NCBI RefSeq assembly: GCF_041435495.1
Contig: NZ_CP108644.1
Span: forward strand, 5,131,501-5,195,500
Length of the DNA: 64,000 bases
Source of the DNA: Streptomyces sp. NBC_01116
Lineage (GTDB): Bacteria; Actinomycetota; Actinomycetes; Streptomycetales; Streptomycetaceae
Direction of reading: 5' to 3'
The notes under the pieces are model-generated. The model was not told where the DNA came from and searched no databases. It was given only the letters and a program-made list of their open reading frames with translations. The position numbers were made by a program, and so were the translations under genes. Below are positions 8,565 to 16,319 of the stretch, one piece after another (the first letter of the stretch is position 1; each line of letters opens with the position of its first letter).

Positions 8565-9700
8565 TCCTGGGGGGCGGGGCGGCAGTAGCGGTTCCACGCG
8601 TCGGTGAGGTCTTCGGCGTAGTAGCCCTTGGGGGTGGTGCTGCCGACCCGGATCCCCTTGGGCTTGATCGGACTGTTGTCGGGCCGCACGTACTGGCTCA
8701 GGAGCTTGGAGAGCCGCCGGGCGGTGAGCGGCTTGATGGCCTGCCCGTCCTCGCTCAGGTCGGCCCACGGGGAGTCGTCGAGGGACAGGAGGACTTCGAG
8801 GATGGCGGCGGTGGGCATCTTGTCGACGCCGCAGAACACCTTGTCGCGCAGGTCGGTCAGCAGCCGCACACCGAGGGAGGCTTCGTCGTTGCTGGCCGCG
8901 GACTTGATGAGCTCGATGCACGCCGCGCGGGCCCGGGACGGCCAGTGCCCGCCGGCCGCGTCCGCGACCGCGAGGAGCGGTTCCCACACGTCGGCGGGCC
9001 GGTCGGTGACGCCTTCGGGCATCTCGGGCCAGGCTTCGGCTACCTGGTCGTGGAGGGTGGCGGTCCAGTCGGCGAGCCGGTCGCGCAGGAGGTGGCCCTG
9101 CTTCTCGTGGACGCGGCGCCGGTAGGGCTCGCACTTCTCGTTGGGGGCCTTCTTCCGCATGCGGATGATGACGGACCTGGTCAGGATCGTGTCGGGCAGG
9201 GAGCCGAGTCCGGCCATGGCGACCGCGCAGAACGAGGGGAAGAACGCTGCTTTCTGTTCGGAGCCGTCTCCGACGCAGCGTAGGGACTTGGCTCCGCGCC
9301 GGTAGCCGGAGTTGAGGAAGCCGCGGACTTCCTCGTTCCCGCCCGCCTTCGGGCCGAAGACGGTGTCGATCTCGTCGAAGAGGAGGGTGGGTGTGCCCTC
9401 GTCTGCGGAGACGAGCCGGAACAGGGCGTTCGCGGAGGCGTTGACGGTCGTCGCAGCGCGCGGCGTGAGCGTCTCGATGATCTCCAGCGCACGTGACTTC
9501 CCGGAGCCCGGTTCGGGGCTGAGGAAGGCGATGCGGGCGGTGCCGTCGAGGGCTTCCATCAGGTGTGCGTGCGCGTCCCACAATGCGACGGCGACGTAGG
9601 CGTGTTCGGTGGGGAAGACGTTGAACCGGCGGTGGAAGGCTTCCACCTCGTCGAGGAGGGCGGCACCGTCGATGGGCGCGGTGGTCGGTGTCGCGTTCAT
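8438..9700 (-). CDS. DUF3631 domain ATPase, replication-associated
   Basis: 420 aa. A Walker A motif PEPGSGKS is at residues 62-69 and a Walker B-like LLFDEIDTVFG near 105-115, with a DUF3631-type C-terminal half. Such proteins accompany prim-pol proteins in AICEs and phages and are thought to act as helicase or helicase loader in element replication; that role is inferred. The C-terminal tail contains ATSATSAT encoded by three tandem 9-bp repeats. It overlaps the upstream 115-aa gene by 4 bp. Confidence 0.82.
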   Translation of the reverse strand: MNATPTTAPIDGAALLDEVEAFHRRFNVFPTEHAYVAVALWDAHAHLMEALDGTARIAFLSPEPGSGKSRALEIIETLTPRAATTVNASANALFRLVSADEGTPTLLFDEIDTVFGPKAGGNEEVRGFLNSGYRRGAKSLRCVGDGSEQKAAFFPSFCAVAMAGLGSLPDTILTRSVIIRMRKKAPNEKCEPYRRRVHEKQGHLLRDRLADWTATLHDQVAEAWPEMPEGVTDRPADVWEPLLAVADAAGGHWPSRARAACIELIKSAASNDEASLGVRLLTDLRDKVFCGVDKMPTAAILEVLLSLDDSPWADLSEDGQAIKPLTARRLSKLLSQYVRPDNSPIKPKGIRVGSTTPKGYYAEDLTDAWNRYCRPAPQESATSATSATPQVNEGESVAEDPSGTRHMFAETATPTLRSVV

Positions 9701-10044
9701 GCGGCAGCGCCTTCCTGGTCGGCACGGAGCGGGCAGCGGGTCTTGTGGTCGATGTGGTCAGCGATCAGGGCCAGGGCTTTGTGGTGGCCGGCGGCGAAGA
9801 GGTTGCGCCCGCACTGGCAGATGCTGGTGGCGGTGGGGGTCGCACCGCGGGGTGCGGTGATGGTGAGCCAGGCGATGGGGTGACGGCCGTCTCCGGTCTG
9901 CTGGTCAGGGCGAACAGCAGTGGGGACGCCTTCGGCGACGACCTTCGGCGCACCACTGCCGGATACGGCGGGGGCCGGTTCGGCGAGCCTGAGCCTGGAC
10001 GTGGGCGGATGGCCTTCCAAGGGGGAGCGGGGCGGGGTGCTCAT
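9697..10044 (-). CDS. Small protein with Cys/His cluster, replication operon
   Basis: 115 aa, not recognised as a named family. The C-terminal half has CQC near residue 83, followed by two His-rich stretches (AAGHHK, DHIDH) and a final Cys, which could bind zinc. The N-terminal third is Pro/Arg-rich and poorly ordered. ATG start at 10044 overlaps the prim-pol stop by 4 bp, and its stop overlaps the DUF3631 start by 4 bp, so it is translationally coupled to both and probably part of the replication module. Confidence 0.72.
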   Translation of the reverse strand: MSTPPRSPLEGHPPTSRLRLAEPAPAVSGSGAPKVVAEGVPTAVRPDQQTGDGRHPIAWLTITAPRGATPTATSICQCGRNLFAAGHHKALALIADHIDHKTRCPLRADQEGAAA

Positions 10045-10931
10045 GCCGTTTCCCGGGGGCGGGCGGTGCGGATGGAGGCGTCCAGGGCGCTGCGGATCGT
10101 GGCGCGGCACTCGGCAGCGGTGAGCCCCCGGGCCTCTCCCGCCCCTTGGAAGGCCTCCTCAACCTCGTGCCGGGCGAGGTCGCCCCACGCGACGAAGCGC
10201 CCCACCTTGAACGCGCTGTGATTCAGCGTGTTGTTGCCACGCCTCTCCGGCGCCGCGACAACCCGCTGGCATTCGCGCTCCAGGGCGGCCCTTGCGGCGC
10301 GGCTGCCGCTGATGACCGGGATGGCCAGCGGCCCGACCGGGCTGCGGGGTGCGGGCTGGAGCAGGGTGAGGAGCCAGTTGGGCAGCGGCATGATGGGGGC
10401 CGGGTCGGTGACCTCGTAGGGTCCGGCCGGTGTGGTGCTGCCCGGGGCGACGACGTATCCGCCCCATGCCCGGGTGTCCACCAGGGGGGCCAGGGTGCCT
10501 GCGGTGTTGCCCAGCCGGATGCCGGTCGGGGCGGTGAAGTAGAGGTGGTGTCCGCCGCTCGGGGTCCGGGTGCGGTAGGTGGTGGGGACGGGCTGTCCGG
10601 CGCGCTCGCAGAGCGCCTCAAAGGTCGTCACGCCGGAAGGCGTGTCCGTGCTGCTGTTGGGCTTGGGCAAGTCGAGGTCCACCACGACCAGCCCGGAGGG
10701 GCCGGTGGCGATCCCGATGTTGAACCGGCCGTGGGACCAGGCCCGGCGGATGCGGTCCGGGTCGGTGGTGGCCCGGTCCTCCCACTTGTGGTGACCGCCC
10801 GCGCAGTCCCCGGTCAGCGGGCAGACGGCTTCACCGTGGAGGGCGGGGCGCTTGTCCGCGGGGCGGAGCGGGAAAACGTGCCAGCCGCGCTCAGCTGTGT
10901 CCAGGGCGACGGTGAGAAGTCGGGTGCTCAT
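10041..10931 (-). CDS. Bifunctional DNA primase/polymerase (PrimPol)
   Basis: 296 aa archaeo-eukaryotic-type primase/polymerase. The catalytic DxD is visible in VVVDLDLP near residue 83, with the conserved GGHHLYF and later PGS region of the prim-pol N-terminal domain; GWHVFPL near the start is also typical. It would prime and start replication of the excised element. ATG start at 10931, overlapped by 4 bp with the methyltransferase upstream. Prim-pol is one of the known AICE replication types, alongside RepSA and RepAM. Confidence 0.9.
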   Translation of the reverse strand: MSTRLLTVALDTAERGWHVFPLRPADKRPALHGEAVCPLTGDCAGGHHKWEDRATTDPDRIRRAWSHGRFNIGIATGPSGLVVVDLDLPKPNSSTDTPSGVTTFEALCERAGQPVPTTYRTRTPSGGHHLYFTAPTGIRLGNTAGTLAPLVDTRAWGGYVVAPGSTTPAGPYEVTDPAPIMPLPNWLLTLLQPAPRSPVGPLAIPVISGSRAARAALERECQRVVAAPERRGNNTLNHSAFKVGRFVAWGDLARHEVEEAFQGAGEARGLTAAECRATIRSALDASIRTARPRETA

Positions 10932-11593
10932 GCTGCGGCCGTCCTTTCGTGGGTGAGGAACTGGTGGCCGATCCACTGGGTGTAGGCGGGGGGCACGGCC
11001 TGGCGAGCTTCGACGTTGGTCATCCAGGTGCAGCCCATGGCGTCCGCGTAGGCCCGCTCGCCCTTGTGCTCGAAGGCCAGCAGTCCCTTGTGGTGCCAGC
11101 AGGGCGAGAGCAGGTCACCGCCGCCGCCCCATGAGGTCTCGAAGACGCGGTGGCGGCGGACGTTGATCCCGAACTGGGAGCCGCACAGCAGGTAGTCGGG
11201 GCGCAGGGTGCCGTCCCAGGAGGCTTCGGGAACGTTCTCGATGAGCCAGGGCCTGCCGCAGGCGGCCTGGAGTTCGCGGCCGGGGGTGATCAGGTCGGGG
11301 TGGTCGTCGCGGCTGCCGCGCCAGGCGGTGACGCGGGCCTTGTTCTGGCAGGGCCAGGAGGCGTGGACCAGGTCGTACCGTTCGATCTCCCCGGTGGCCG
11401 TGATGGTGGCGAGGTAGTCGAGGGCGTCGGCCTGGTGGAAGGTGAAGGGGTAGTTCGGCATGGGGTGCAGGTCGACGCCAGTGACGTCGTATCCGGCGAG
11501 GTAGTAGCCCATCGAGAGGCCACCGGCCCCGCAGCACAGGTCAAGCACCCGCAGCCCGTTCGGCTTGCGCAGCGGCAGCACACGCGCGTTCAC
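10928..11593 (-). CDS. C5-cytosine DNA methyltransferase, compact form (1)
   Basis: 221 aa. Motif I is LDLCCGAGG (about 17-25), motif IV is WPCQ with catalytic Cys82, motif VI is IENV (118-121) and the motif VIII-like NVRRHR follows at about 144-149. Compared with typical C5 methyltransferases of 300-400 aa it lacks a large target-recognition region, as in phage and plasmid enzymes. It should transfer methyl from S-adenosylmethionine to cytosine. GTG start, overlapping by 4 bp the second, related methyltransferase. Possibly protects the element from host restriction. Confidence 0.85.
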   Translation of the reverse strand: MNARVLPLRKPNGLRVLDLCCGAGGLSMGYYLAGYDVTGVDLHPMPNYPFTFHQADALDYLATITATGEIERYDLVHASWPCQNKARVTAWRGSRDDHPDLITPGRELQAACGRPWLIENVPEASWDGTLRPDYLLCGSQFGINVRRHRVFETSWGGGGDLLSPCWHHKGLLAFEHKGERAYADAMGCTWMTNVEARQAVPPAYTQWIGHQFLTHERTAAA

Positions 11594-12285
11594 GCGGCCA
11601 CCCCCAGACCAGCCGCCGCGAGGAACGCGAGTGCGGCTGTGCCGATGTGGTGGGTGTAGGCCGGCGGGATGCATTCGCGGATGCCGTCGCGGTTCATCCA
11701 GGGGACACCCATGACGTTGCGGGCGTGCTGGACGCCGGAGAAGTTGCCGACGAACTGGCCGTAGTGGCCGGGCGGGATGGGGCGGCCCATCTTCGCCTGC
11801 GGGACCAGGTGCGGGGGGTGATGGGGCTGAGGGAGGGTGAGACCGCCGCCGGTCTCGAAGTACCGGTGCCGGTAAGTCTCCACCCCGAACATGGACCCGC
11901 ACAGCATCACCGGCTGTTCTAGCTTCGGCACCGCGCCGCGTACGTTCTCCAGCACCCACGGCCGCCCGGTCGCCTGGAGGGCGGTGCGGGTGGGGGCGAT
12001 GAGGTCGGGGTGGGTGTTGCCCTGGAGGCGCTGGCAGTCGCTGTCGTGCTGGCACGGCGGCGACGCGTGGATGGCGTCGAACTCCGCCCCGTGCTCCAGC
12101 ACGTAGGCGACCGCTTCGGCCTGGACGAAGGCGAAGGGGTAGCGGGACTGGGGGTGAATGTCGACGCCGGTCACGTCGAACCCGGCGTCCGCGTAGCCCT
12201 TGGCCGCGCCGCCCTGGCAGCAGAACAGGTCGAGTAACCGCGGCTTGGGCCTTGTTCGGGCCCGGGTGTCAGTGGGGTACGGCAT
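11590..12285 (-). CDS. C5-cytosine DNA methyltransferase, compact form (2)
   Basis: 231 aa, paralogue of the next gene. Motif I is LLDLFCCQGG, motif IV SPPCQ with catalytic Cys78, motif VI LENV (112-115), motif VIII-like TYRHRYF. Both paralogues end with a matching segment, PPAYTHHIG here and PPAYTQWIG in the other, which suggests an old duplication. ATG 12285 is preceded by GGAGAA; an in-frame upstream extension to 12405 lacks conserved sequence. It is the first gene of a leftward block, back to back with the HNH endonuclease gene. Confidence 0.85.
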   Translation of the reverse strand: MPYPTDTRARTRPKPRLLDLFCCQGGAAKGYADAGFDVTGVDIHPQSRYPFAFVQAEAVAYVLEHGAEFDAIHASPPCQHDSDCQRLQGNTHPDLIAPTRTALQATGRPWVLENVRGAVPKLEQPVMLCGSMFGVETYRHRYFETGGGLTLPQPHHPPHLVPQAKMGRPIPPGHYGQFVGNFSGVQHARNVMGVPWMNRDGIRECIPPAYTHHIGTAALAFLAAAGLGVAA

Positions 12286-12392
12286 CCTGGTGTTCTCCAG
12301 TTCTGTTGAGTGGGCTGGGGGTGTGGGGCAGCCGCGTTTTCTTTGGCGAGATGGGCGGCTGCCCCGGCTCATCGGCACGTAAAGGGGGCGCA

Positions 12393-13409
12393 GTGACGAC
12401 GGCATGGCTGGTGCTGGCTGTGGGCGACGAGGACCGGCAGCACGGGGGCAATGACGGGTATGACGACGACCCGTCGCAGCACTACAGCTGGGACGACACG
12501 GTCCCCAACCACGCGCGTATCGCTGTGGGGGACGTGATCGCGCTGTGGGACAAGAAGCAGCTGCTCGGCCTCGGAGTGATTTCCGGGATCGAGACCGGGA
12601 GCGAGATCAAGACGCTCTACTTCTGCCCGGAGTGCAAGAAGGCCGACTTCAAGCGGCGCAAGCGGCTGAAGCCGACGTGGCGCTGCAACAAGTGCCCCGC
12701 CATGTTCGAGGAACCCGGCAGCAAGAAAAAGCGGGTGGTCACCTACAGGTCCCGTCACGGCGAAGCATGGATGGACGGCCGGGGCCTGCTTGACGGCAAG
12801 CAGCTGCGGGCCCTGTGTGACTCGCCCGACTCCCAGCTGAGCATGCGCCCCGCCCGCTGGGAAAGGCTGCGCGATGCCCTCCTCGCGCTCGACGGAGTCG
12901 ACTTCAGCGACCTGGACCTGGACGACGACGAGAACGAAGGCGACCGCGGGAACCCGGCAGGCGGCAGGGAACGCAGGAAGATCGCGGGCGGGCACCGCAT
13001 CTCGGAGGTCCGCGCCCGCGTGGGCCAGAAGCCCTTCCGGCAGCAGCTGCTGGACGACCACGGCCAGGTGTGCGCGTTCACCGGACCCGCACCGGCCGGG
13101 GCTCTCCAGGCGGCACACCTGTACAGCTATGCCGACGAGAAAGAGCACCACGACTGGGGCGGCCTGCTCCTGCGCAACGACGTCCACAGCCTCTTCGACC
13201 GCGGCCAGATCGGCGTCAACCCCGAAACCGGATGCATCGAAGTCGACGACGAACTCCAGGGCTACCCGGCGTACGCCGAACTGCACGGCAAGGTTCCCCT
13301 GGTCAGCCTGCGGCCTGAGCACGAGGTATGGCTCGCTGCCCACTGGCGCCAGCACTGGACCGCGCGCGCGACCATTCCCGCCAGCCGCGTCCCGGCAGCC
13401 GCCTCCTAA
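12393..13409 (+). CDS. HNH endonuclease with PUA/EVE-like and zinc-ribbon regions
   Basis: 338 aa. The C-terminal half holds an HNH nuclease: CAFTG (Cys227), LQAAHLYSY (His242) and LRNDVHSLFD (Asn262, His265). The N-terminal 70 residues (ending with ARIAVGDVIALWDKKQLLGLG) resemble PUA-superfamily domains that read modified bases, followed by a CxxC...CxxC zinc ribbon (Cys78/81/98/101) with a basic linker. This layout fits a restriction endonuclease, perhaps modification-dependent (type IV). GTG start with AAAGGGGG upstream. It is divergent from two DNA methyltransferases and the only rightward gene in this half of the element. SLP1 itself carries a McrA-type HNH enzyme. Confidence 0.8.
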   Translation: MTTAWLVLAVGDEDRQHGGNDGYDDDPSQHYSWDDTVPNHARIAVGDVIALWDKKQLLGLGVISGIETGSEIKTLYFCPECKKADFKRRKRLKPTWRCNKCPAMFEEPGSKKKRVVTYRSRHGEAWMDGRGLLDGKQLRALCDSPDSQLSMRPARWERLRDALLALDGVDFSDLDLDDDENEGDRGNPAGGRERRKIAGGHRISEVRARVGQKPFRQQLLDDHGQVCAFTGPAPAGALQAAHLYSYADEKEHHDWGGLLLRNDVHSLFDRGQIGVNPETGCIEVDDELQGYPAYAELHGKVPLVSLRPEHEVWLAAHWRQHWTARATIPASRVPAAAS

Positions 13410-13543
13410 CAGGGAGGGGGCGCCTGTTGTGGCATCGGCGTGAGGCGCCCACGGCCTCCATTCGTCAGGTGTAGGTGGTGGTGATGGCGTCGTGGCCGGG
13501 CTGGGTGCTCGGCCACGACGCAGCGGGCGGCCACAGAAGCTCC

Positions 13544-14002
13544 TCAGCGGTTGATGGTTCCGTTGGCTTTGCCGAACATGCCGCTGGCGGTGATGTTCTG
13601 GGTGATGTGCGTCGAGGCCTTGCCGGTGGTGGTTCGGCCGATGCGGAGGAGCATGGGGACGCCGATGGCTGCGGCGGCGATGAGGGCGACGGCGGCCCAG
13701 AGGGCGTCGGTCATGGCGATCAGTCCCGGGGCTGCGTAGGAGAGTCCGATCCCGGCGGTGGCGATGCCTCCGCCGATCGTCGGGGTGAGCAGGGCGGTGG
13801 TCTTGGCCCACGTCGGGATCGGCTGCGCGACCGGGACCGGCGGCGCGGGCGGAGCCTGCTGCGGCGTGTAAGCGAGGGTCCGCATGCCGCCGGGGAGGGT
13901 GACCATCTGGACGCCGGGCGGGATCTCGGTGGGCAGCAGGCCGGGGTTCGGGGCGGGCTGGTGGGGGGTGAGGGTGGTGATCTGGTACGCGGTTTCATGC
14001 AC
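13544..14002 (-). CDS. Small membrane protein of the AICE
   Basis: 152 aa. A Pro-rich N-terminal half of about 65 residues is followed by two hydrophobic helices (about 68-90 and 98-120) and a polar tail ending NGTINR. Not recognised as a named family; similar small membrane proteins are encoded near traB in AICEs and are often called spread proteins. GTG start at 14002 with AAGGAG upstream. Its start lies just past the GACAAG repeat array, and it converges with the HNH gene. Confidence 0.68.
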   Translation of the reverse strand: MHETAYQITTLTPHQPAPNPGLLPTEIPPGVQMVTLPGGMRTLAYTPQQAPPAPPVPVAQPIPTWAKTTALLTPTIGGGIATAGIGLSYAAPGLIAMTDALWAAVALIAAAAIGVPMLLRIGRTTTGKASTHITQNITASGMFGKANGTINR

Positions 14003-14065
14003 GACGGGGCTCCTTCAGCAGCACGGCCCACACCCCTGGTTGGGTGGGGGTGTGGGCCGTGCTGG

Positions 14066-14199
14066 CTTGTCGTGTCGCTTGTCGTGTGCCTTGTCGTGTG
14101 CCTTGTCTTGTCGCTTGTCGCCTTGCAGGTCACAAGCCGTTTCCGGCCCTCACAAGGCCGTCCAGGGCGCTTCTTGGGCCGGTGGCGACAAGTGACAAG
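14066..14199. repeat. GACAAG repeat array, candidate clt (TraB-binding) locus
   Basis: On the minus strand GACAAG (CTTGTC on plus) occurs at 14066, 14078, 14090, 14102, 14107 and 14114; the first four are spaced exactly 12 bp. Two more copies in the opposite orientation lie at 14187 and 14194. The array sits between the traB stop and the next gene. In Streptomyces plasmids the clt transfer locus is made of short TraB-recognition repeats near traB, so this is the best candidate here. Confidence 0.65.
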
Positions 14200-14202
14200 C
14201 GC

Positions 14203-16317
14203 TCACCCCTCGGCAGGGTTGCCGGGGGCGTGATTGCGGTGGACGTAGCGGGTCTTCGTGCCGGTGCCGACGCGGACCGCGGTGCCGTCCTCCGACCATG
14301 TCTTGAGCCAGCCGACGACGGTCTGACGGGTCGTTCCGTGCTCGTCCGCGAGGCCGCGGGCGATGGCCGACGCTCCGGTGCCGTCGAGGCCAGCGGCGAG
14401 GAGCAGGGCGAGGGCGGCTTGCCGGGCGGCGTTGTCCTCGGGCTGGAGGGCGGACAGGTTCAGCCTGGGCGGCGCGGGCCGCTCGGTGTCGGGCTCCCCG
14501 GCGGCTGCGGGCTGGTTGAAGGTGGCGAACTGGGCGTCGATCTGCTCCCGGAACTTCCGCGCCAACGCCTCCTCCGCCGACTCCCCCCGCAGCGCGGAGA
14601 GGTTCAGCCCACCCCCAGCAGCGGCGGGCTGGTCGGCCGGCCGGGTGTCGGGGGTGTGGTTGGTGTCGCGCATCCATGCGGTGCGGTCCGGGTCCCACCG
14701 GGTCGCGTAGGCGGGTCCGGCGGCCTTGCTGCTGATGTCGTCGAGGGTGGGGTGGATGTCGGTGGTGGCGTGGACGATGTCGCGGATCTGGTTCGGGAGG
14801 ATCCGCCAGACCTTGAACAGGGCCGCCACGGATTCGGGGGTGCCCATGAACCCGGCCCCCTTGTACGGGGCCTGGTCGGGACGGAGCCCGCGGGCGCCGG
14901 GGAAGACCTTGGACAGGTCCATGCCCTCCGTCTCCCCGCCGGTGAGGCAGACCCGGGCCTTGGCCTCGCGCCGGATCATCAGATTCCCCAGCACAGAGCC
15001 GGTGGCCCCCAGGGCGGTGAGGACGGTTCGGACGCCCATGGCCCGCAGCATCCGGATGACCTCAAGGATCTTCTTGGCGAGGTCTTTCATGCGCCGGTCG
15101 GTGCTGGTCAGGATCTCCGCACCCTCATCAACCACCAGCATGATCTGCGGAATCTTCGCGCTGATCGGCAACAGGTCCGTGTTCGCCCTGGCCATCAGGT
15201 CCTGGTAGGCGACCTTCCGCCTCAGACCCACGGCCAGCGCCGCATCCAGCATCAGCACCGCCTCTTCGTAGGTCGAGGCGAGCCAGTCGACTCCCGGCCG
15301 GACCCCGTCAACCGGGGCTCCGTTGGTGTCGAGTGCGGGGCGGACCCAGGGGAGGCCGGCGGATCCGGCGTTGAGGTCGATCACCCAGGTCAGGACGTCG
15401 GTGGCGCGGGCGAACCCGGCGAGGATGACGTGGACCATGTTCGTCTTGCCCGACCCGGTGGGGCCGACGACGAGCGCGCACTGCTCGCGCAGGAACACGC
15501 AGATCTCTTCGGCGTTGGTGCGGTACCCCCACGGGATGCCCGTGTAGAGGGACAGCGGGGTGTAGTCGGAGGGGTAGGTGCGTTCCTCCGCGAGGACGTT
15601 GACCGTGGTCACGTCGATGAGCACCCGCCCCTGGTCGATGCCCTGGGAGGCGACGGCGGTGCAGCCGTGGGGCAGCCTCGCGTCGGCGGAGAGGGCGGCG
15701 GAGTGCTGGGCGATGCGGTCGTAGGTGATTCCGCCGGCGGGGAGTTCGGCGTCGATCGTGAACCCGGTGCCGGTGGGCCACGCTTCGACGGCGACGATCC
15801 GCAGGGTGATGCGGCAGACCCGCTGGACCCGGTCCACCCACTCCGCGGCGATCGCCCGACGCTCCGCAGACAGTTCGCGGGCGACCTGGCGCTCGTCGGC
15901 GGCGATGGCCTCCAGCTCCCGGGCCTCTTCGTGGAGGAGGGCGGTGCGGGCGGCGGCCCCGATCCCGACGCCGATCGTGGCGAGGGAGCCGAGAGCGGCC
16001 CAGGTGAGGGGGCCGCTGGTCATGGCCCAGGTGGTCCATCCGGCGCCGACGAGCCAGGAGGCGGAGCGCATCGCGATGGTGCGGGCGGAGAGGCGGTCGC
16101 GCAGGCTGCTGACCGTGTGGCCGATGGCCCCGGCGGCGCCGACGGTGAGGGCCCAGGCGGGGGGCATGCCGGTGGCGGCCCCGGTGGTGGCGACGGCCAG
16201 GCATCCGGTGGTGGCGGACAGAGCGCCGGTCACGGGTCCGTGACCGGCCGCCCAGTCCCACACCGGACCACCCGTGGCGTTCTCGTCCTTCTTGGTGGTG
16301 GTGGTGTTGGTGGTCAT
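14203..16317 (-). CDS. traB: TraB/FtsK-SpoIIIE-type conjugal DNA translocase
   Basis: 704 aa hexameric ATPase that moves double-stranded element DNA from mycelium to mycelium, the single essential transfer protein of Streptomyces plasmids and AICEs. Several N-terminal membrane helices are seen (about 25-60 and 85-125), Walker A GPTGSGKT at 285-292, Walker B-like IMLVVDEGAE near 405-415, and a C-terminal winged helix (TGASAIARGLADEHG, TRQTVVGWLKTW) that should bind the clt repeats. ATG start, 2 bp after the stop of the large basic protein upstream. Its stop is followed directly by the GACAAG array. Confidence 0.93.
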   Translation of the reverse strand: MTTNTTTTKKDENATGGPVWDWAAGHGPVTGALSATTGCLAVATTGAATGMPPAWALTVGAAGAIGHTVSSLRDRLSARTIAMRSASWLVGAGWTTWAMTSGPLTWAALGSLATIGVGIGAAARTALLHEEARELEAIAADERQVARELSAERRAIAAEWVDRVQRVCRITLRIVAVEAWPTGTGFTIDAELPAGGITYDRIAQHSAALSADARLPHGCTAVASQGIDQGRVLIDVTTVNVLAEERTYPSDYTPLSLYTGIPWGYRTNAEEICVFLREQCALVVGPTGSGKTNMVHVILAGFARATDVLTWVIDLNAGSAGLPWVRPALDTNGAPVDGVRPGVDWLASTYEEAVLMLDAALAVGLRRKVAYQDLMARANTDLLPISAKIPQIMLVVDEGAEILTSTDRRMKDLAKKILEVIRMLRAMGVRTVLTALGATGSVLGNLMIRREAKARVCLTGGETEGMDLSKVFPGARGLRPDQAPYKGAGFMGTPESVAALFKVWRILPNQIRDIVHATTDIHPTLDDISSKAAGPAYATRWDPDRTAWMRDTNHTPDTRPADQPAAAGGGLNLSALRGESAEEALARKFREQIDAQFATFNQPAAAGEPDTERPAPPRLNLSALQPEDNAARQAALALLLAAGLDGTGASAIARGLADEHGTTRQTVVGWLKTWSEDGTAVRVGTGTKTRYVHRNHAPGNPAEG

Positions 16318-16319
16318 GG

